From Agroathelia rolfsii (taxonomy: Eukaryota; Basidiomycota; Agaricomycetes; Amylocorticiales; Amylocorticiaceae), in NCBI GenBank assembly GCA_018343915.1, contig JABRWF010000002.1, forward strand, positions 4,526,001-4,590,000: a stretch of 64,000 nucleotides of DNA. The letters run 5' to 3'. Below, piece after piece: positions 37,606 through 50,546 of the stretch; within the stretch, counting starts at the first letter, position 1, and the number at the start of each line of letters is the position of its first letter. Under the pieces are notes generated by a model. That model ran no database searches. It was given only the letters and a program-made list of their open reading frames with translations, and was not told the origin of the DNA. Both the position numbers and the translations under genes were made by a program.

Positions 37606-40600
37606 TTACCCTCTTCTTAGGGGCAATCCGCCTTGGGTTGCCATTCTGTCAAGTTATCCTAGTTTTGAAAAGGTAGAAGTCTAAATATTGCCGCACTAAT
37701 TTTTCTTGGTGCACTCAGGTTAGCTTTGTAGAAGTTTCTGATTGCTTCATCTGCATGCATATTAGATTCTTTAACCCAAGTTTGTTCTCCTAGGTAACCT
37801 TTCCAAGTAACTAGGAATTCTAATTTTCCACAGCGTAATCTAAAGTTGAGTACTTCTTCCATTTCGTACTCTTCTTCTCCTTCTACTTTAACTAGTGGTA
37901 AAAGCTTCTGGTGTCAATTGGAAGCATAGTGTGGCTTAAGCAGGTGGACATGGAATACATTGTGGATTTCAAGGTTGGCTAGTAGGTCTAGTTGGTAGTT
38001 CAGGTCATTTAGCTTCTTTTCCACTTTATAGGGTCCAATCCACTTTTGACTTAGTTTTTTGGATGGTCTATCAAGCTTCAAGTTTTGTGTATTAAGCCAT
38101 ACTTCCTGTCCTTCCTCCAGGTCTGGGAACATCTTTTTTCCTTTATTATAGGATTGTTCTATTTATTCCTTTGCTAATCCTAATGCTGCTTGTGCTTCCT
38201 TTTGTGCTTCCTTTATATTTTTAATCCAGTTGAAGGCTCCTAGGGTAGGATCTTGGATGTCTTTAGCTTCTCAATTTGGAATATAACCATAATTGAGTTC
38301 AAAGGCACTAGAGCGTGTACTTTTGTTCTTTCTATTGTTATGCATGAATTCTGCATAAGGCAACCAATCTATCCAGTTGGTTTGTTGGTGGTTACAAAAG
38401 ATTCAGAGGTATTGTTCTACTTCCTAGTTTACATGCTCAGTTTGTCCATTACTTTGTGGGTGATATGCTGTGGACAATGCTGTTCTGATATATAGACTTG
38501 TGTATATATCTTTCATAACCTGACTTGCAAACTAGGGTCTATGATCTAAGGTCCATGTTGACAGTATACTATGTAATTTGAATACGTTCTTAACGTAGAG
38601 ATCAGCTACATCTTTGGCAGAGATATTTTCATTGGTTGGTATAAAATGTGCCAGTTTTATGAGTCTATCTACTACCACCAGGATTGAGTCAAATCCATGT
38701 GACTTGGGTAGTTTTACAATAAGATCCGAGGTTACATGTTCCCATGGTTTTCCAGGTACTGGGAGTGGGTGCAGAAGTCCAGGTAACGTTTGTCAACTTG
38801 GTTTATTAGCTTGGTATAATAAGCAAGAATCTACGTATTAGTTTATTTCTTTAGTTATGTTGATCTAATAGTAGTTCCTACTAATAAGCTCCAAAGTTTT
38901 TGTGCATCCGGGGTGGCCTGCTAATGCTGAGTTGTGGTATTTGGCCATAATTTTTTCTTTGAGTCCCTTATTTAGGGGCACAAATACCTTTTCTCTATAC
39001 AGCACTAGATCATCTTCCGTTTCCCAATCCTGTAATCCTAGGGTAATTTGTCAAGGGCCAATCTTGACGATTTGATAGAGGGATTCTAGTAACTCAATGC
39101 TCTCCTATCTAATCTCTGCCAATATTTCCTTTTCTCCTTCTACCAAAATATGACCTCTTCTTGTAGCCATTATTCTGAAATAGGTAGGTTGGAGTACAGT
39201 TACATCTTGGTTATCTTGTGAATCCTTGGTATAAAAGTCAGGTCATCAAGATAAAGCATTAGCTCATCTATTAGTAGATCCCTTTTTATAATATAACACA
39301 AAGTAATATTCTTATAGGATTTAGTACCATCATGCTTGTTGTCTACTAAGGTGTTGACTTGTTGCCCAATACTCTAGATTCTTGTGATCCAACCAAATTT
39401 CTACTGGTTTAGGTAACCCTATGATATAATAGTGCCACTCTTCTAATGCTCTAATGATTGCAAGCATCTTTTTATCCTAGATGTTATAATTTCATTGTGT
39501 ATCATCCATGGACTTAGAGTGAAATGCAATGGGGTGCCATTCACTATCATCTTGTAACTGGGAGAAAACTCCTCCCATAGTGTACCTAGAGGTATCCGTT
39601 TTAATTTGACTTTCCCTTTGGTGATTATAAATAGCTAACACAGGTACAATGGTGAAAGCCTTTTTGAGTTTATCAAATGAATCTTGTTTCTCCTTTTCCC
39701 ATTTCTAGGTTCCTTTGCCTGTTAGTTTATCCAGAGGCTTAGTTATATTACTAAAGCCTTTGATAAATCGCTGGTAATAATTTGCTAGACCTCTAAACTT
39801 CTGCATATCCTTAATTGTTGTAGAGGTTGGCTAATCAAGGATGGCTTGTACTTTATCATTGGTTATCTGTACGTGGTTGTAGCTAATAATTACTCCTAAG
39901 AATTCCACCTCTGGTACTTCAAATAAGTACTTGTCTAAATTAGCAAAGAGGTTGTTTTCTACTAATCTTTTAAGTACTTCATGTACTAGGTGTCAGTGTT
40001 CCTCTAGGTTGGCAGTGGTAATGATAATGTCATCAATATATACACATACTAATCCTTGTGCGATTAGGTCTGTAAATATTTTATCCATCATAGCTTGGAA
40101 AGTAGCTGGAGTATTGTATAGACCAAATGTCATTACAAGGGGTTCAAACAATCCACGAGGAGTTATAAATACTACCCGTTTCTGATGTCCATTTTTTATA
40201 AGTACGTTATTGTATCCCTATTGTAAGTCTAGTTTGGTAAATATTTTTGCCCTTGAAAGTCCATCAACAATGGAAGATATGAGTAGAAGTGGGTAAGAAT
40301 TTTTTATAGTAATATTATTTAGTTTATGATAATCCACTATAGGCCTGAGTTTCCTATTCTTTTTAGGGATAAAGAAAAATGGGGAGGCATAAAGGCTTTG
40401 GGATTTTTTTATATATCCCTTAGCCAAATTCTCTTCTAGGTATGTATCTAACTCTTTTAGTTCTGGAATTGATAATGGATACACCTTAGCTCTCTTCATT
40501 TCTGCTCCTTCTACTAGTTTAATCTTATGGTCGTATGTTTTACTAGTTGGGAAGCATTGGGAGTCTATTTCGGAGAAGACCTTGGCATGTTTCTGGTATT

Positions 40601-41180
40601 GGGGTGGCAAACCCAGGGTTGCAGCCAATTGTAGAGGAGAATCCTCATCTTTTATGATTTTATTAATTTTTTTGTATTCCTCATCTTTTAAAAAGTCGTT
40701 CATTAAAGTAACATGTCCTTTTTTCTAGTTGATAATGGGGTTTTCTAATTGTAACCAATCAATACCTAAGATTACATCTTCTGTACCAATATCTACTACT
40801 AGAAATACTAAACGTCGTCATTCCATTCCAATCTGGGTTAAAAGAATTGCATATTCTGAAATGAATCCCATCGTATTTAGTGAATTATCTATATTGTACA
40901 GAGGAACTTGTTTTTGTAGTTTTAAAGTTTTTATTTTATTTTTGTTTATAAATTTTTTATTGATAAAAGTGGAAGAAGCGCCAGAATCAATTATAGCTGA
41001 TACAGAGATTGTTGTAGAATGTCCATGGAATATAAGTGGAATTTTTAGGTGTTGTCCATTTACACCTTGCATAGAAGAAGATGAAATTGAAAAAGAAGAA
41101 GAAATTGAAAAGGAAGAGATTTTGTTTTGTACATATTGGTCAGAAGTATTGGCCTCATACTCTGACCGTTCTAAAAACCT
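37606..41180 (-). pseudogene. element B pol (protease-RT-RNase H-integrase-chromodomain), broken
   Basis: Minus strand, in the -1 frame relative to gag from the slippery site at 41174-41180. Recognisable pieces: protease IDSGASSTFINKKF (40818-41234 frame), RT start [17 protein letters not shown] (40218-40703), RNase H and integrase as fragments with stops at 38.2-40.2 kb, GPYKVEKKLNDLNYQLD (37914-38132) and the chromodomain VTWKGYLGEQTWV (37659-37862). Multiple stops, mostly readable as transitions, make it non-functional. Homologous throughout to pol of element A. Confidence 0.85.
41171..41180 (-). other. element B gag-pol -1 frameshift site (AGGTTTT TAG)
   Basis: The minus strand reads AGGTTTT followed at once by the gag stop TAG; pol continues in the -1 frame. 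The same place in A and C has the canonical GGGTTTT, so B has a one-base variant of the slippery heptamer. Confidence 0.65.
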
Positions 41181-42292
41181 ATCTTGTCTTTCATTGCAGT
41201 AATCATTTGTCCTTGTTCTTGGAGTATAGTCCATATATCTGCTTGGGTCAATGTTGATCCATCTTGCCCTGAAGTTGTTGGGGCTGGTATAGATGGTGCT
41301 GATAACAATACAGCTGCTACTTTTTGGAAAGGGTTGTTTGAGTTTCCCTGATTATTTTTGGGGCTCCTACAATCCCTTGCAATATGCCCTTTCTTTTGGC
41401 AATTATAGCAGACTATATCCTTTTATCTGAATGGGTTATTGCTTGATATGGTCTGATTGTTTTGCATTGCAGCCACTTGCAATGGGGAGGCCTACTGAAC
41501 AGAACCTGCACTTAAAAACGGGTTTTTTGAATCCTTGGGTTTCCCTCCCAAGATAGCAGCAGAGATGTCCATGGCATCTAGATCATTTTGCTAGAGGTCC
41601 AGCTGGGGGTTATTGTTGTACCAATACCTCCTGTTAGAGAACATCTCTTCCTGTATCAAGTTAGTTTCCACATCATGTGCTACTTGCATTAACTTGTTTA
41701 GGGTTGAGGTATCCCTATCCTAGCCTGTAATGATACGTTGTAGCTTGATGTTCATTCTTTCCAGGTACTTTTCTCTTAGGTCATCATCCGATAACCCAGA
41801 TCTTTTTCCTAAGAGGAGGAATGCCATCCCAAAGTTTCTTGTAGACATTGTTCCCTGTCTAAGATGCCTTAGCTAATCCCTAGCAGCTACTTTTTTATCA
41901 AATGCCCCAAATAATTGGCTAAAGCTTTTCCATACTTGACTAAATAAGACAGGTCCCTCTGTTCTATTGTTTTGGCTGGCTTTTTCTAGTTCACTATACT
42001 AAAGACTAGACCACAAGGTTGCTCCTTCTATCATTAAGCTAAGTAGGTACTTAACCTTTTCCTCATCCATGACGTACACCCTGGGGTTAAGTTCCAGATA
42101 GGCCATAAATTTTTGCTTAAATGGGTAGAAATTAATCCACTGGCCATCAAATGTAGGTGGTGCATGACCAATTTCTTTTAGTTTCCCCCTTTCTCCTTAT
42201 TGCATTATCTATTGCATCATAGTATTTTGAGTTGCCACTAACTATTGCAAAAGCTGAGCATTTGTGGGTGGTACTGCTGGTTGGTCAGCCAT
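41171..42292 (-). pseudogene. element B gag, broken
   Basis: About 374 codons from an ATG at 42292 (ATGGCTGACCAACC, Kozak-like) to TAG at 41171. The capsid part and the CCHC knuckle (C-Y-NC near 41385-41410) align with element A gag. Several in-frame stops. An open, ATG-less acidic stretch upstream (to about 42500) is also conserved with A. Confidence 0.75.
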
Positions 42293-42892
42293 TGGTGAAC
42301 ATGCTTGTGGGGTAAAAGGGGTGGGAAGGGTAGATGCTTCTGCAAAAGAAAATGGGCAAAGGAATGCAGGATTTTCTTTATCAGAAGAATTCTCTTCAGA
42401 GGTAGATTCTTCTTTTGTAGGCTCATATTCCCCTGAAGATGTGTCTTCTTCTTCTAAGGAAGGTTCCGGGATGGGTACATATAGGGGTATTTAGTGTGAA
42501 ATGATGGGCAAGCTCAACAGTAATTACTGGAGACTCCCAAAGTAATTTCTACAATAAAATGTTTTTGCCCTTTGAGCTAGGCCTAATTCTACTAAGGTAT
42601 TCTACTTGATTTGGGCTACTTGTAGCAACCGGAGTCTTTTTTGTCTATCCACTCAGGTGTTATTCCCTTTAATAGCTCAAAAAAACCAATGCAACCGTGG
42701 ATACTAATACCATTTGCAAGCTGGCCAAGAATACTTCCAAATTAAGAGATGTTCAAAGATGAAGACTACTACTTGTAGGTAAAATGTCCGTGGTAGTCTA
42801 CTAAATTTTATAGTAAGATTTCTTGTGCTCAAAATAATATGGCTCACTATACCACCTCTAGTGCACAAAGCAACTAGCTCAGAAGAAGGGAG

Positions 42893-42903
42893 AGATTCAT
42901 TCT
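42893..42903 (-). promoter_or_regulatory. element B self-priming-type primer-binding site
   Basis: Minus AGAATGAATCT starts two bases inside the 5' LTR end (42906). It pairs, with two G-U wobbles, to the LTR 11-mer at 43483-43493, which lies 29-35 bp downstream of the TATA box at 43522-43528. Confidence 0.65.
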
Positions 42904-42905
42904 AA

Positions 42906-43828
42906 TGTTAAGAGCACACCTGTCTCTTGTCACCAAAACTCAACCAGAGCCTACATAAACCTCTCTAAGGTGCGAGGTAGCCAATAATGGCTGTTTTACA
43001 ACTCTCAAGGCCTGGGATGCGTGGGTGTACACTCCTTGTGCACTGTCTTAGCTGTCACTCACTCAGGAGCTCGCAGATCACCAAGTGTTACTCCAAGTCT
43101 ACAAGACTTTCACACAAGGTCTACTGTTGAGGCATCTAAGGCTTTTGTGTATGCCAATAAGTATACAGGGTATCTTAACCACAATAAACATGGGGCACAG
43201 TGCCTTTGTTTACTTAGAGTACAAAGCTCGGAAATTTGTGTTTGATGCTAATGCAAATAGTCACCCAGAGGGCTGGACCTGTCTTATGCACACTCACAGA
43301 GGTAGCAATAAGCATACCTCAACTATAAGTAGCATAAAGCACACTTGTAACCTTCTGGCACAAAGCCTAAAGGATTTTGTAGGAAGAGAGAGAGAGAGAG
43401 ATAGGGACTCTGAAGACAAAGGTTTTATTATGTTAGTAACTACTTGATACAAAGCACTACTTGTGCTTACCTAAAGACAAAGAGAACAAATCTGGGGTCT
43501 TCAAGCAGAGGCCCTATAGGGTTATATACTAATTCTACCTGGTCTGTGCATGGGGTCTATGGTCTGTGCATAGTAGTACTAAGTATAATGCGATATTGCA
43601 CCATAGTGAGTTATAGCTTATATAATATATCATATGACTAGTGGTCACATGATGGCCAGTCATATGATGACTAATCACATGACTTGCTTAGTCATCAAAG
43701 TACTTATGTAATGTCCGCTTATGTAATATATAAGTTATATATTAAAAAATAGAGAAAAATCAGAGAAAAATTGAAAAAATAATGAAAAATTCTAAATAAA
43801 TTTATAATACAATGAGTGACTCGTAACA
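42906..43828 (-). repeat. element B 5' LTR
   Basis: 923 bp from TGTTAAGAGCACACC to CTCGTAACA. Contains TTATATA (43522-43528; TATA box on the minus strand) and a (GA)n tract at 43386-43401. Confidence 0.85.
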
Positions 43829-44406
43829 CTGAATAGGCAATTAAGCCACCATTAGAGTCCCTGTTGTAGACTAACTGGTAGTCTTTTGTTGTCCATAGGT
43901 ACTTCACTATAAATAGTACTTTGTCTAGGTACTCTTGTATTGGGTTAGCAGCAAATTGTACTAGCTTAGTCACCACAAAGGCTATATCTAGGCGTGTACC
44001 TAACATGATGTAAAGAAGGCTTCTAATTATGGATTGGAAGTGTTGTTGGAGTTTGGAATCTGTTTTGAGATCAACTGGTGTTTAGGTGGGCCTATAGCCA
44101 TCTAGCAGCAGTGTATACACCCTTCTACAGTTAGTAAGACTAAACTGCTGGATAATTTTTTCCAAATATAGAATCTAATTCAGGCAGATTTTGTTGCCTT
44201 CTTTCTTGATGCACATATGGAGGAACTTATATGCATCACCAAGGTCTTGGCATTCCTAAAGTTTTGTTATGCGGGCTTTGAGGGTCTCAAATGTAGACCA
44301 ATTCAATCCAAAGAATAGGACATCATTGATGTATACAACTAGGGCAATTTTATTTCCCTTTTTATCTTTATATAGGAAAACCCCTGCATTGGAGAGAAGT
44401 TGTTGA
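43829..44406 (-). pseudogene. copia F: RT palm end and RNase H start
   Basis: Minus strand reads LLSNAGVFLYKDKKGNK then VVYINDVLFFG, the copia RT catalytic box (YVDD family) with the first Asp replaced by Asn, then QFAANP and IAYS of the linker and RNase H. Continues across element B into 35647. Confidence 0.82.
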
Positions 44407-45301
44407 TATTGAAAGATATACATATTTCAATATATCCAATCTTTCTAAATATTCCAATGAATACTTCAATAAATCAGTTTATATCTCATCTATCACTGTT
44501 ATTTATTTCAAGAATTTATAACTATTAGTTGTGGAGATATAAAGCAATCATTCATTCACTTTATTCTGAATATTTCCAAAATATATTCATATTTCAATAT
44601 TCATTTCTTAAAATCATTTAAATATTCATTTTAAATATCTTTTGTTTAAACAATTCACTTTACTTACTAATACATGATTGTGATTATAAATCAGCTTACA
44701 AATCATATAAATAAATTAGTAATCACCTTCAAAAACATTAGTAATATTTAAGATATATTACTAATATCACTTTCCTATTCATTCAAATATTCAATTTGCT
44801 TACAAATACTATACTTAGCTTACAGAGTGGATTTGTCAGTATAAATCTTATACTCTTTGCTTACTAAGTAGATTACTTAAGCAAAGACATTGCTTACAAA
44901 TCCTTCAGAAATTAGAATATTTTGTAGTATATAAACCCTAGCTAAATCAGCTATAAAATAGAAGTTATTTCACTCAAAAATAGTGAGTTAAATAGTCTAC
45001 AAGACTAGCTCCTAGGGTACTAACTTCACCCTAGACTTACCAAGTCTACAAGATAAGAAAACAAGCCTTTCCCAAGGGAAAACAAGTAGATAGTCTCAAA
45101 GGGACATTGGCTACAATCTTATCTTAAGTATAGCAAAGTTACTAATTGCTTCCTACCTAGGAAACCTTACCTATTCTTAGGAAACACCCTAAGCCTGTAC
45201 TTTTCTCTACGAGTAAGTATTTGCTTCATAACAGGTGACTTATGAGCTAGTATATAGCTATACTATACAACCCTAGAACTACTATAGTTCAATAGTTAAC
45301 A
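44407..45301. mobile_element. LTR E2 (family E)
   Basis: An 895-bp AT-rich sequence from TATTGAAAG to GTTAACA, related to E1 over most of its length (CCAATGAATACTTCA, the TCTACAAGAC region and others). It splits copia RT between LKEIG and QQLLSN. No clean target duplication was found, so the left end may be off by a few bases or altered. Confidence 0.65.
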
Positions 45302-45442
45302 CCCTATTTCTTTGAGTGATAAGGATAATATCTTCTACCAAGTGAGGCCGGCTTGTTTTAGGCTGTACAAGGCTTTACATAATTGTATTATCATGTGTTC
45401 TCCTCCTTTTACTTTGAACCCTTTAGGTTGCTCTATGTATAT
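45302..45442 (-). pseudogene. copia F: RT fragment (EQPKGF...LYSLKQA)
   Basis: Minus strand encodes IEQPKGFKVKGG and LCKALYSLKQAGLTW-stop, the conserved copia RT block normally reading EQPxGF...KALYGLKQ. It lies between the A-type solo LTR and E2. Confidence 0.82.
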
Positions 45443-46409
45443 TGTCAAGAGCACACTTGCCTCTTATCACCAAAACTCAACCAGAGCCTACATTAACCCC
45501 TGTAAGATACAGGGTAGCCTATAATGGCTGTTTTACAACTTCTAAGGCCTGGGATGCAAGGATGTACATGCCTTGTGTATGATTTCCACTGTTACTCAAG
45601 AAGAAGCTTTACTGTCACTAGGCTTTACTCCAAGTCTACTAGACTTTCAAGCAAGGTCTATAGTTGGGATACTAATCTATCTTGTGTATGTAGATATGCA
45701 TGCAGGGTATCTTAGCCTTGATAAATGCAGGGCAAGCCTTTGTTTACTTTAGGTGCACTAAGCACTATGTTAGTTTTTATATTATTACAAATACAAATAG
45801 TTACTATAAGGGCTGGACCTATCTTATATATATATATAGAGACTTGCACTGAGCTTGTCTCTACTACAAGCAGTACAAAGCATGCTTACAACCTCTAGCA
45901 CGGAGCCAAGAGGATTTGGTGAGGGAGAGAGAGAGAGAGAGAGATAGGGACTCTGAAGACAAAGTTTTTTATTATGTTAGTTAACTACTTAATACAAAGT
46001 ACTATTGTGCTTACCTAAAGATGAGGAGAACAAATCTAGAGTCTTCAGATAGAGATACTACAGGGTTATATACTAATTCTACCTGGTCTGTGCACCTGGT
46101 ATATGGTCTATGCACAGAGGTACTAAGTATGATGCGATATTACACTATAGTAAGTCTATAATGGTGTTATATTCTAGACCCATGCTCTAGACCTGCTTTA
46201 TATAATAAGTTATATAACTAGTGGTTACATGATAGCTAGTCACATAATGACTGATCATATGACTTTGCTTAGTCATTAGATTACTTATGTAATGTCTGCT
46301 TATGTAATATACATGTTATATACCAAAAAATAGAGAAAAATTGGAGAAAAATCAGAAAAATAGTGAGAAATCTTAAATAAAATTATAGTATATAGATCAA
46401 CTTGTAACA
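45443..46409. mobile_element. solo LTR of the A/B gypsy family
   Basis: 967 bp from TGTCAAGAGCACACT to CTTGTAACA, flanked by TATAT on both sides (45438-45442 and 46410-46414). Contains the same (GA)n tract, TTATATA box and AGAACAAATCT priming 11-mer as the full elements. No internal DNA remains, so the element was removed by LTR-LTR recombination. Confidence 0.88.
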
Positions 46410-47132
46410 TATATTTCCTCTTTGAGATTACCATATAGGTATGCGTTACGTATATCAACACCTATAATATGCCAGCCTTGGAGGGCTAACAGTGCTAGTA
46501 TAAGCTGCATAATCTTAAATTGGATAATGGGAGAAAAGATCTCATTAAAATCAATTCCTTCTTATTAAGAGAACCCTTTAGCTACTAAGCGGGCCTTTTT
46601 CTAGCTATCCAACTTAATATTAAATACCTATTGGTTTTTAATGGTCTTTTTCCCTTTTGGGAGAGCAACCAGCTTGAAGACTTTGCGGTGCTTGAGTACT
46701 AATAGCTCTTTACAGTACACTTCCTTCTAATCTTTTTGATCATTAATACTAAATTTCTCAATGTCTTTGAAGATCTATTTCCTTACTTTGGACTCTTCCA
46801 GAAGCATACTTTCTGATTCTGGAATTGCAAACACCAATAAGGTGTTCATCAACGGTGCTCCCCCTTTTTGGTATATATTGGCAAGTTAGACAGTTTCAAG
46901 GTGTAAGTCTATGTCATTACCAGGGCATGCTTATCTAGGTGGTGCTAGGTAGGGTTTACCAGTGGCTGGCTCATTGTGTGACTTGCTTTGCTCACTTGGT
47001 GGAGCTGGTGAAACTTCTCCGGATGTACTGGGACTAGTTAATAGAATATATTGATTGGAGCTACCAGATCCAATACCAACCATTTATTTCTAGCTTCTAA
47101 TGGACTCAATTTCCCATTCTATAGTAGACAGG
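46410..47132 (-). pseudogene. copia F: RT N-terminal part
   Basis: Minus strand reads VFKLVALPKGKKTIKNQ, KKARLVAKGF, EGIDFNEIFSPI and GVDIRNAYLYGNLKEEIY, the standard opening of copia reverse transcriptase. Stops replace glutamine and tryptophan positions. The region near 46.9-47.1 kb is the degraded integrase-RT linker. Confidence 0.82.
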
Positions 47133-48141
47133 TGTCATGAAATCCTTATAACTTAGCCAAACCTAACCAGACTAGCCTAGAAGGCTGGCAAAGGAACCAT
47201 ACTAATATCTTTATCCTCCCCTAGCTGGGAGGTGCTATCTATGTTTTAAGACCTGAATGCAAGATCTTCCACAAGTAAGGTCACTTTCCCAAGCAACACT
47301 CAACAATCTAGCATCTTTATAGTCCCTTAACTAGATGGGACTTATTTATATCCCCTTAATCTTGGGGTCCAGGTATATTATAATGGTGGGAAGAGTGATA
47401 AAACACACAAAAGAGAGAGTGGGAATAAGTGTGAGTAAGCACTACTAAGGAACAAAGCATAGCATAGCTCATATAGGTTGCTAACTAGTATACTCCTCTT
47501 ACAAGCTCATATAGATAGCTACAAGAGAAGAAGCCCAAAGAGACTAAGACAGAGTACTAAGCACAGAGTAAAGCACTAAGGTAGACAAGCAATAAGGGCA
47601 GAGACAAAGACAAAGACAAAGACAAAGTGGTCAAGCTAAATTGCAAAGGCCCTAAGGACAGGCCTTTATATACTAGTTATAAGTATTTTAAGAATAGTCC
47701 TTAACTCCACATCAAGGGAAATAGAAGAAAGGAAAGGAAAAGGATCAATAGAGTTAGAACAGAAGTATAGTATGAGAAAAGATCAAAGATAAAAGAAGCA
47801 TCAATAATTAAAGAAGGAAATTAATGATATATATCAAAAGATCTAGAATTATATCTAAATATAATATAGTACCATGTAAACAATTCAACAAGAAACTAGA
47901 AAATAAAGAAGTATATCCTGTATACTCAAATCAAAAGATAAAAACATAAGAAAAATAGAGAAAAATAAGGAAAAATTAGAGGCATACTACCAACCCATAG
48001 AAACATATCTGTTTACACAGAAAATATGTCAGCCATCCTATAATAGCATGTCTGCTATCTCATAACAATAGAGGTAGCTGGCCATAGACATTATCTCCAT
48101 ACTAGTTAACCGGCCTTCTTTCATACTGAGAGTGTCAAACT
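47133..48141. mobile_element. probable solo LTR G (unclassified)
   Basis: About 1 kb from TGTCATGAAATCC to a GTGTCA-like end, between pentamers ACAGG (47128-47132) and GCAGG (48142-48146). It separates the copia integrase C-terminal region from the RT linker. It contains a GACAAA hexamer run near 47601-47625. The right terminus is not a clean CA, so limits are tentative. Confidence 0.5.
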
Positions 48142-49578
48142 GCAGGTGGTAATTCCGGATCTAGCCTCCACAAGTCAACTAGGGGTAGCATGAAGGGTCT
48201 CTTGGGCTCCAGCTCAGGGGGCAATCCTTGTGAAGATTCTTCTTCCGGCATAGAAGATGAGGGCAGTGGTATAGGGGAAGGTAATCTTGGTGTGCAAGGG
48301 GAACTTGGCAGGTCAACCAGTAGCACTACCACAGGGACACAAATACAAATTAATCCCTCATCATCATTGTAATCAATGGAAGGTAGATTTTTAGCAAGAT
48401 TCTCCCCCTTGCTAGGCATATTCCTGCCTATTTAGGTCAGCATATGCCAGTTTTGTGTTTTGCACTTTAGAAACACTTCTTCATCAAAAACAGCCATATG
48501 ACCTAAGAAGATTGTGTTGTTTTTAATGTGCATAAATTGGTATCCTTTGACACTGGGTTAGCTACCAAGGTATATCATTAGCTTGCTCCAAGAAGCTTGC
48601 TTATTTGCTTGGACTACCTCCGGAAGATACATGTATGCACTGCAGCCAAAGATATAAAGTGTAGAGATATTAGGAACTTCTCCTTTGATAACCTTATGAA
48701 GGGTCTTCCAGTATAATTACTGCATAGGGGTATAGTTGTACATATGTACTGTGTGCTCTAGGGAAAATTCCCACTAGGAGTCTGGGAGATATGCAGTATG
48801 GTACATGGCCTTGGCCTTTTCCATCAAGGTGTAGTTAAACCGCTCCACTCTGCTATTTTATTAAGGCATGTATAGCACACTCTATAGGATCTCAATCTCT
48901 TTTAATCTGAGAAGATCTAAAAATTTAGCCGACTTATATTTGCCGCTAGTGTCAGACATTCACTGTTTAATTGTAGAATTAAAGCAGTTATTGACTATTG
49001 CAATAAAATTACGTGTAGCCTTGTACGTATCTAACTTCTTTTGAAGGAGTTTAATCTATCTATACAACGTGTTGTTATTAAGGAAGGTGATCATATATTT
49101 GAACCAGTAATATAATTCAACTGGGAATTCCTTCAGATCAAAATGAATCTTCTAGAAAGGTTTATTGGCACATAATTCTATTAATGGAAATAGGTAGGCA
49201 TACATTTTTCCTTCTACATAGCCTTTACATAGCTTCTGTTCCCCTTTAGGGATCTCAATTACTTCAGGGAAGCCTTAAGTATGTTGGTGTACTTTCTGAA
49301 GCACAGCCTTTGATAGGTGGCCTAGTCGGCAATGCATGATGTTGTAGTCAACAGCATATATATCCTTACTATACAAAGATACGTGTTTGGATGGTGCAGC
49401 ATCTAGGATGAAGGTAGAGAGGTAAGGGCTAGACAGTCTGCCTTGTAAGAAGGGCTTACAAGATCTAGGCTAGAAGAGCTTAAGCCCATCAGTATCACCT
49501 AATAAGGTAAACCTATTTTGTAAGAATTACCCTATAGAGAGCAATTATGCTATACCACCAGGAAGAACATATACTAGG
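48142..49578 (-). pseudogene. copia F: GAG-pre-integrase and integrase
   Basis: Minus strand encodes LLSIG, HCRLGHLSKAVLQKVH (GAG-pre-integrase zinc-finger part), then integrase with NSRVERFNYTLMEKAKAM and a later FGCSAYMYLPEV block. Stops are frequent. An acidic/proline-rich linker frame (48135-48419) follows. Matches the copia order protease-integrase-RT. Confidence 0.8.
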
Positions 49579-50424
49579 TGTCATGGGTATACCTGGACTC
49601 TCCTGATTTTTCTCTATTTTTTCATATTTTTCTTATATTTTTACAATTTTTCTTTGATTCTCTACATCTTATTTACTGTTTACAAGCATTCTGAAGAACA
49701 GTTGGTCACATGATACTTGGTCACATAACCGGCCATCATAGTTCCCTTATACCGGTATCCATTAGTAAGCAGAGTCTAGAATGTTCTGGAACGTTCTGTA
49801 AATAGGAATGGATTAGTCAGCATAATATAATAAGTACGCCATTGTGCTCAGTCATCCAACTCTGTACTATCTTTAGTTCTCCTTATCATTTCCTAAGGCT
49901 GCACATGGATCATTGCACAGCCTTGGCCTTAGTATATAAGGATTCTGTAATTCTCCCTGAAGGCCTTAGCTTCGACCTTTTGCCTTTAGGTGAGTAAGAA
50001 CTCGTGTATTTAGATAGATTACTAATAATTTGCCTTCAGGCTCATTGTCCTAGTCTCTACACCCTCTTGCCCTCTTAAGGTGCCTAGTCAGCCTTTAAGT
50101 TGTATAAGGACTATGTAAGCCCCACGCCCACGCCTCCTAGCTACCCACGTGCTCCTCCTTGTCCAAGTCCCTTAATAAATCAGGGCACATGTAAACTTAG
50201 AGTCCATACCCTTGAAGCCAAGCCTCTAAACATCTCAGAAGTTTAGCAACCTAAGCCCCTTACTAAGTAATTATACGTGTCATTAGTGACCGGTAGGCCT
50301 TTGTGGAAAGTCTGGTAGACTTGGAGTATACAATCGCGACCCATTAGCAGTACAATGTATCTTTGTGGTGTATAGGCTTAAGTCACTTCTGTTGTTGAGG
50401 TAGTCAAGAGCACGAGCCTTGATA
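49579..50424. mobile_element. solo LTR of the C gypsy family
   Basis: 846 bp from TGTCATGGG to CTTGATA, flanked by CTAGG on both sides (49574-49578 and 50425-50429). Homologous along its length to the split LTR of element C (52282-52485 plus 59716-60353). Contains TATATAAG at 49933-49940 and the priming 11-mer AGCTTCGACCT at 49968-49978. Confidence 0.88.
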
Positions 50425-50546
50425 CTAGGTACAGCCAAATTCTCTTTTGTACACCTTTGTTCATTATGTCTAAGAAGATGGTTCCTATTTTGGACACTGT
50501 TATAGGTCCTTTCATAGCTGATATGGAGATAGACTCATTTAGCGGT
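50425..50546 (-). pseudogene. copia F: protease-region fragment
   Basis: A 122-bp remnant between two solo LTRs. The minus strand reads LNESISISAMKGPITVSKIGT, continuing the protease block of 51419-51480 and running on into LVYVLPGG across the C-type solo LTR. Confidence 0.7.

Larger units (their letters stand above)
35648..43828 (-). mobile_element. element B: Ty3/gypsy chromovirus, degenerate
   Basis: A complete but old element: LTRs 35648-37605 (923 bp after removing solo LTR E1 and its duplication) and 42906-43828 (923 bp), with a 5300-bp internal region carrying gag and pol on the minus strand. It splits the copia RNase H between LIAYS and DFDYTGD. Flanking pentamers CCAAA and CTGAA (minus TTTGG and TTCAG) both differ by one transition from TTCGG. 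The LTRs differ from each other more than those of element A. Related to A, but a distinct subfamily. Confidence 0.88.
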
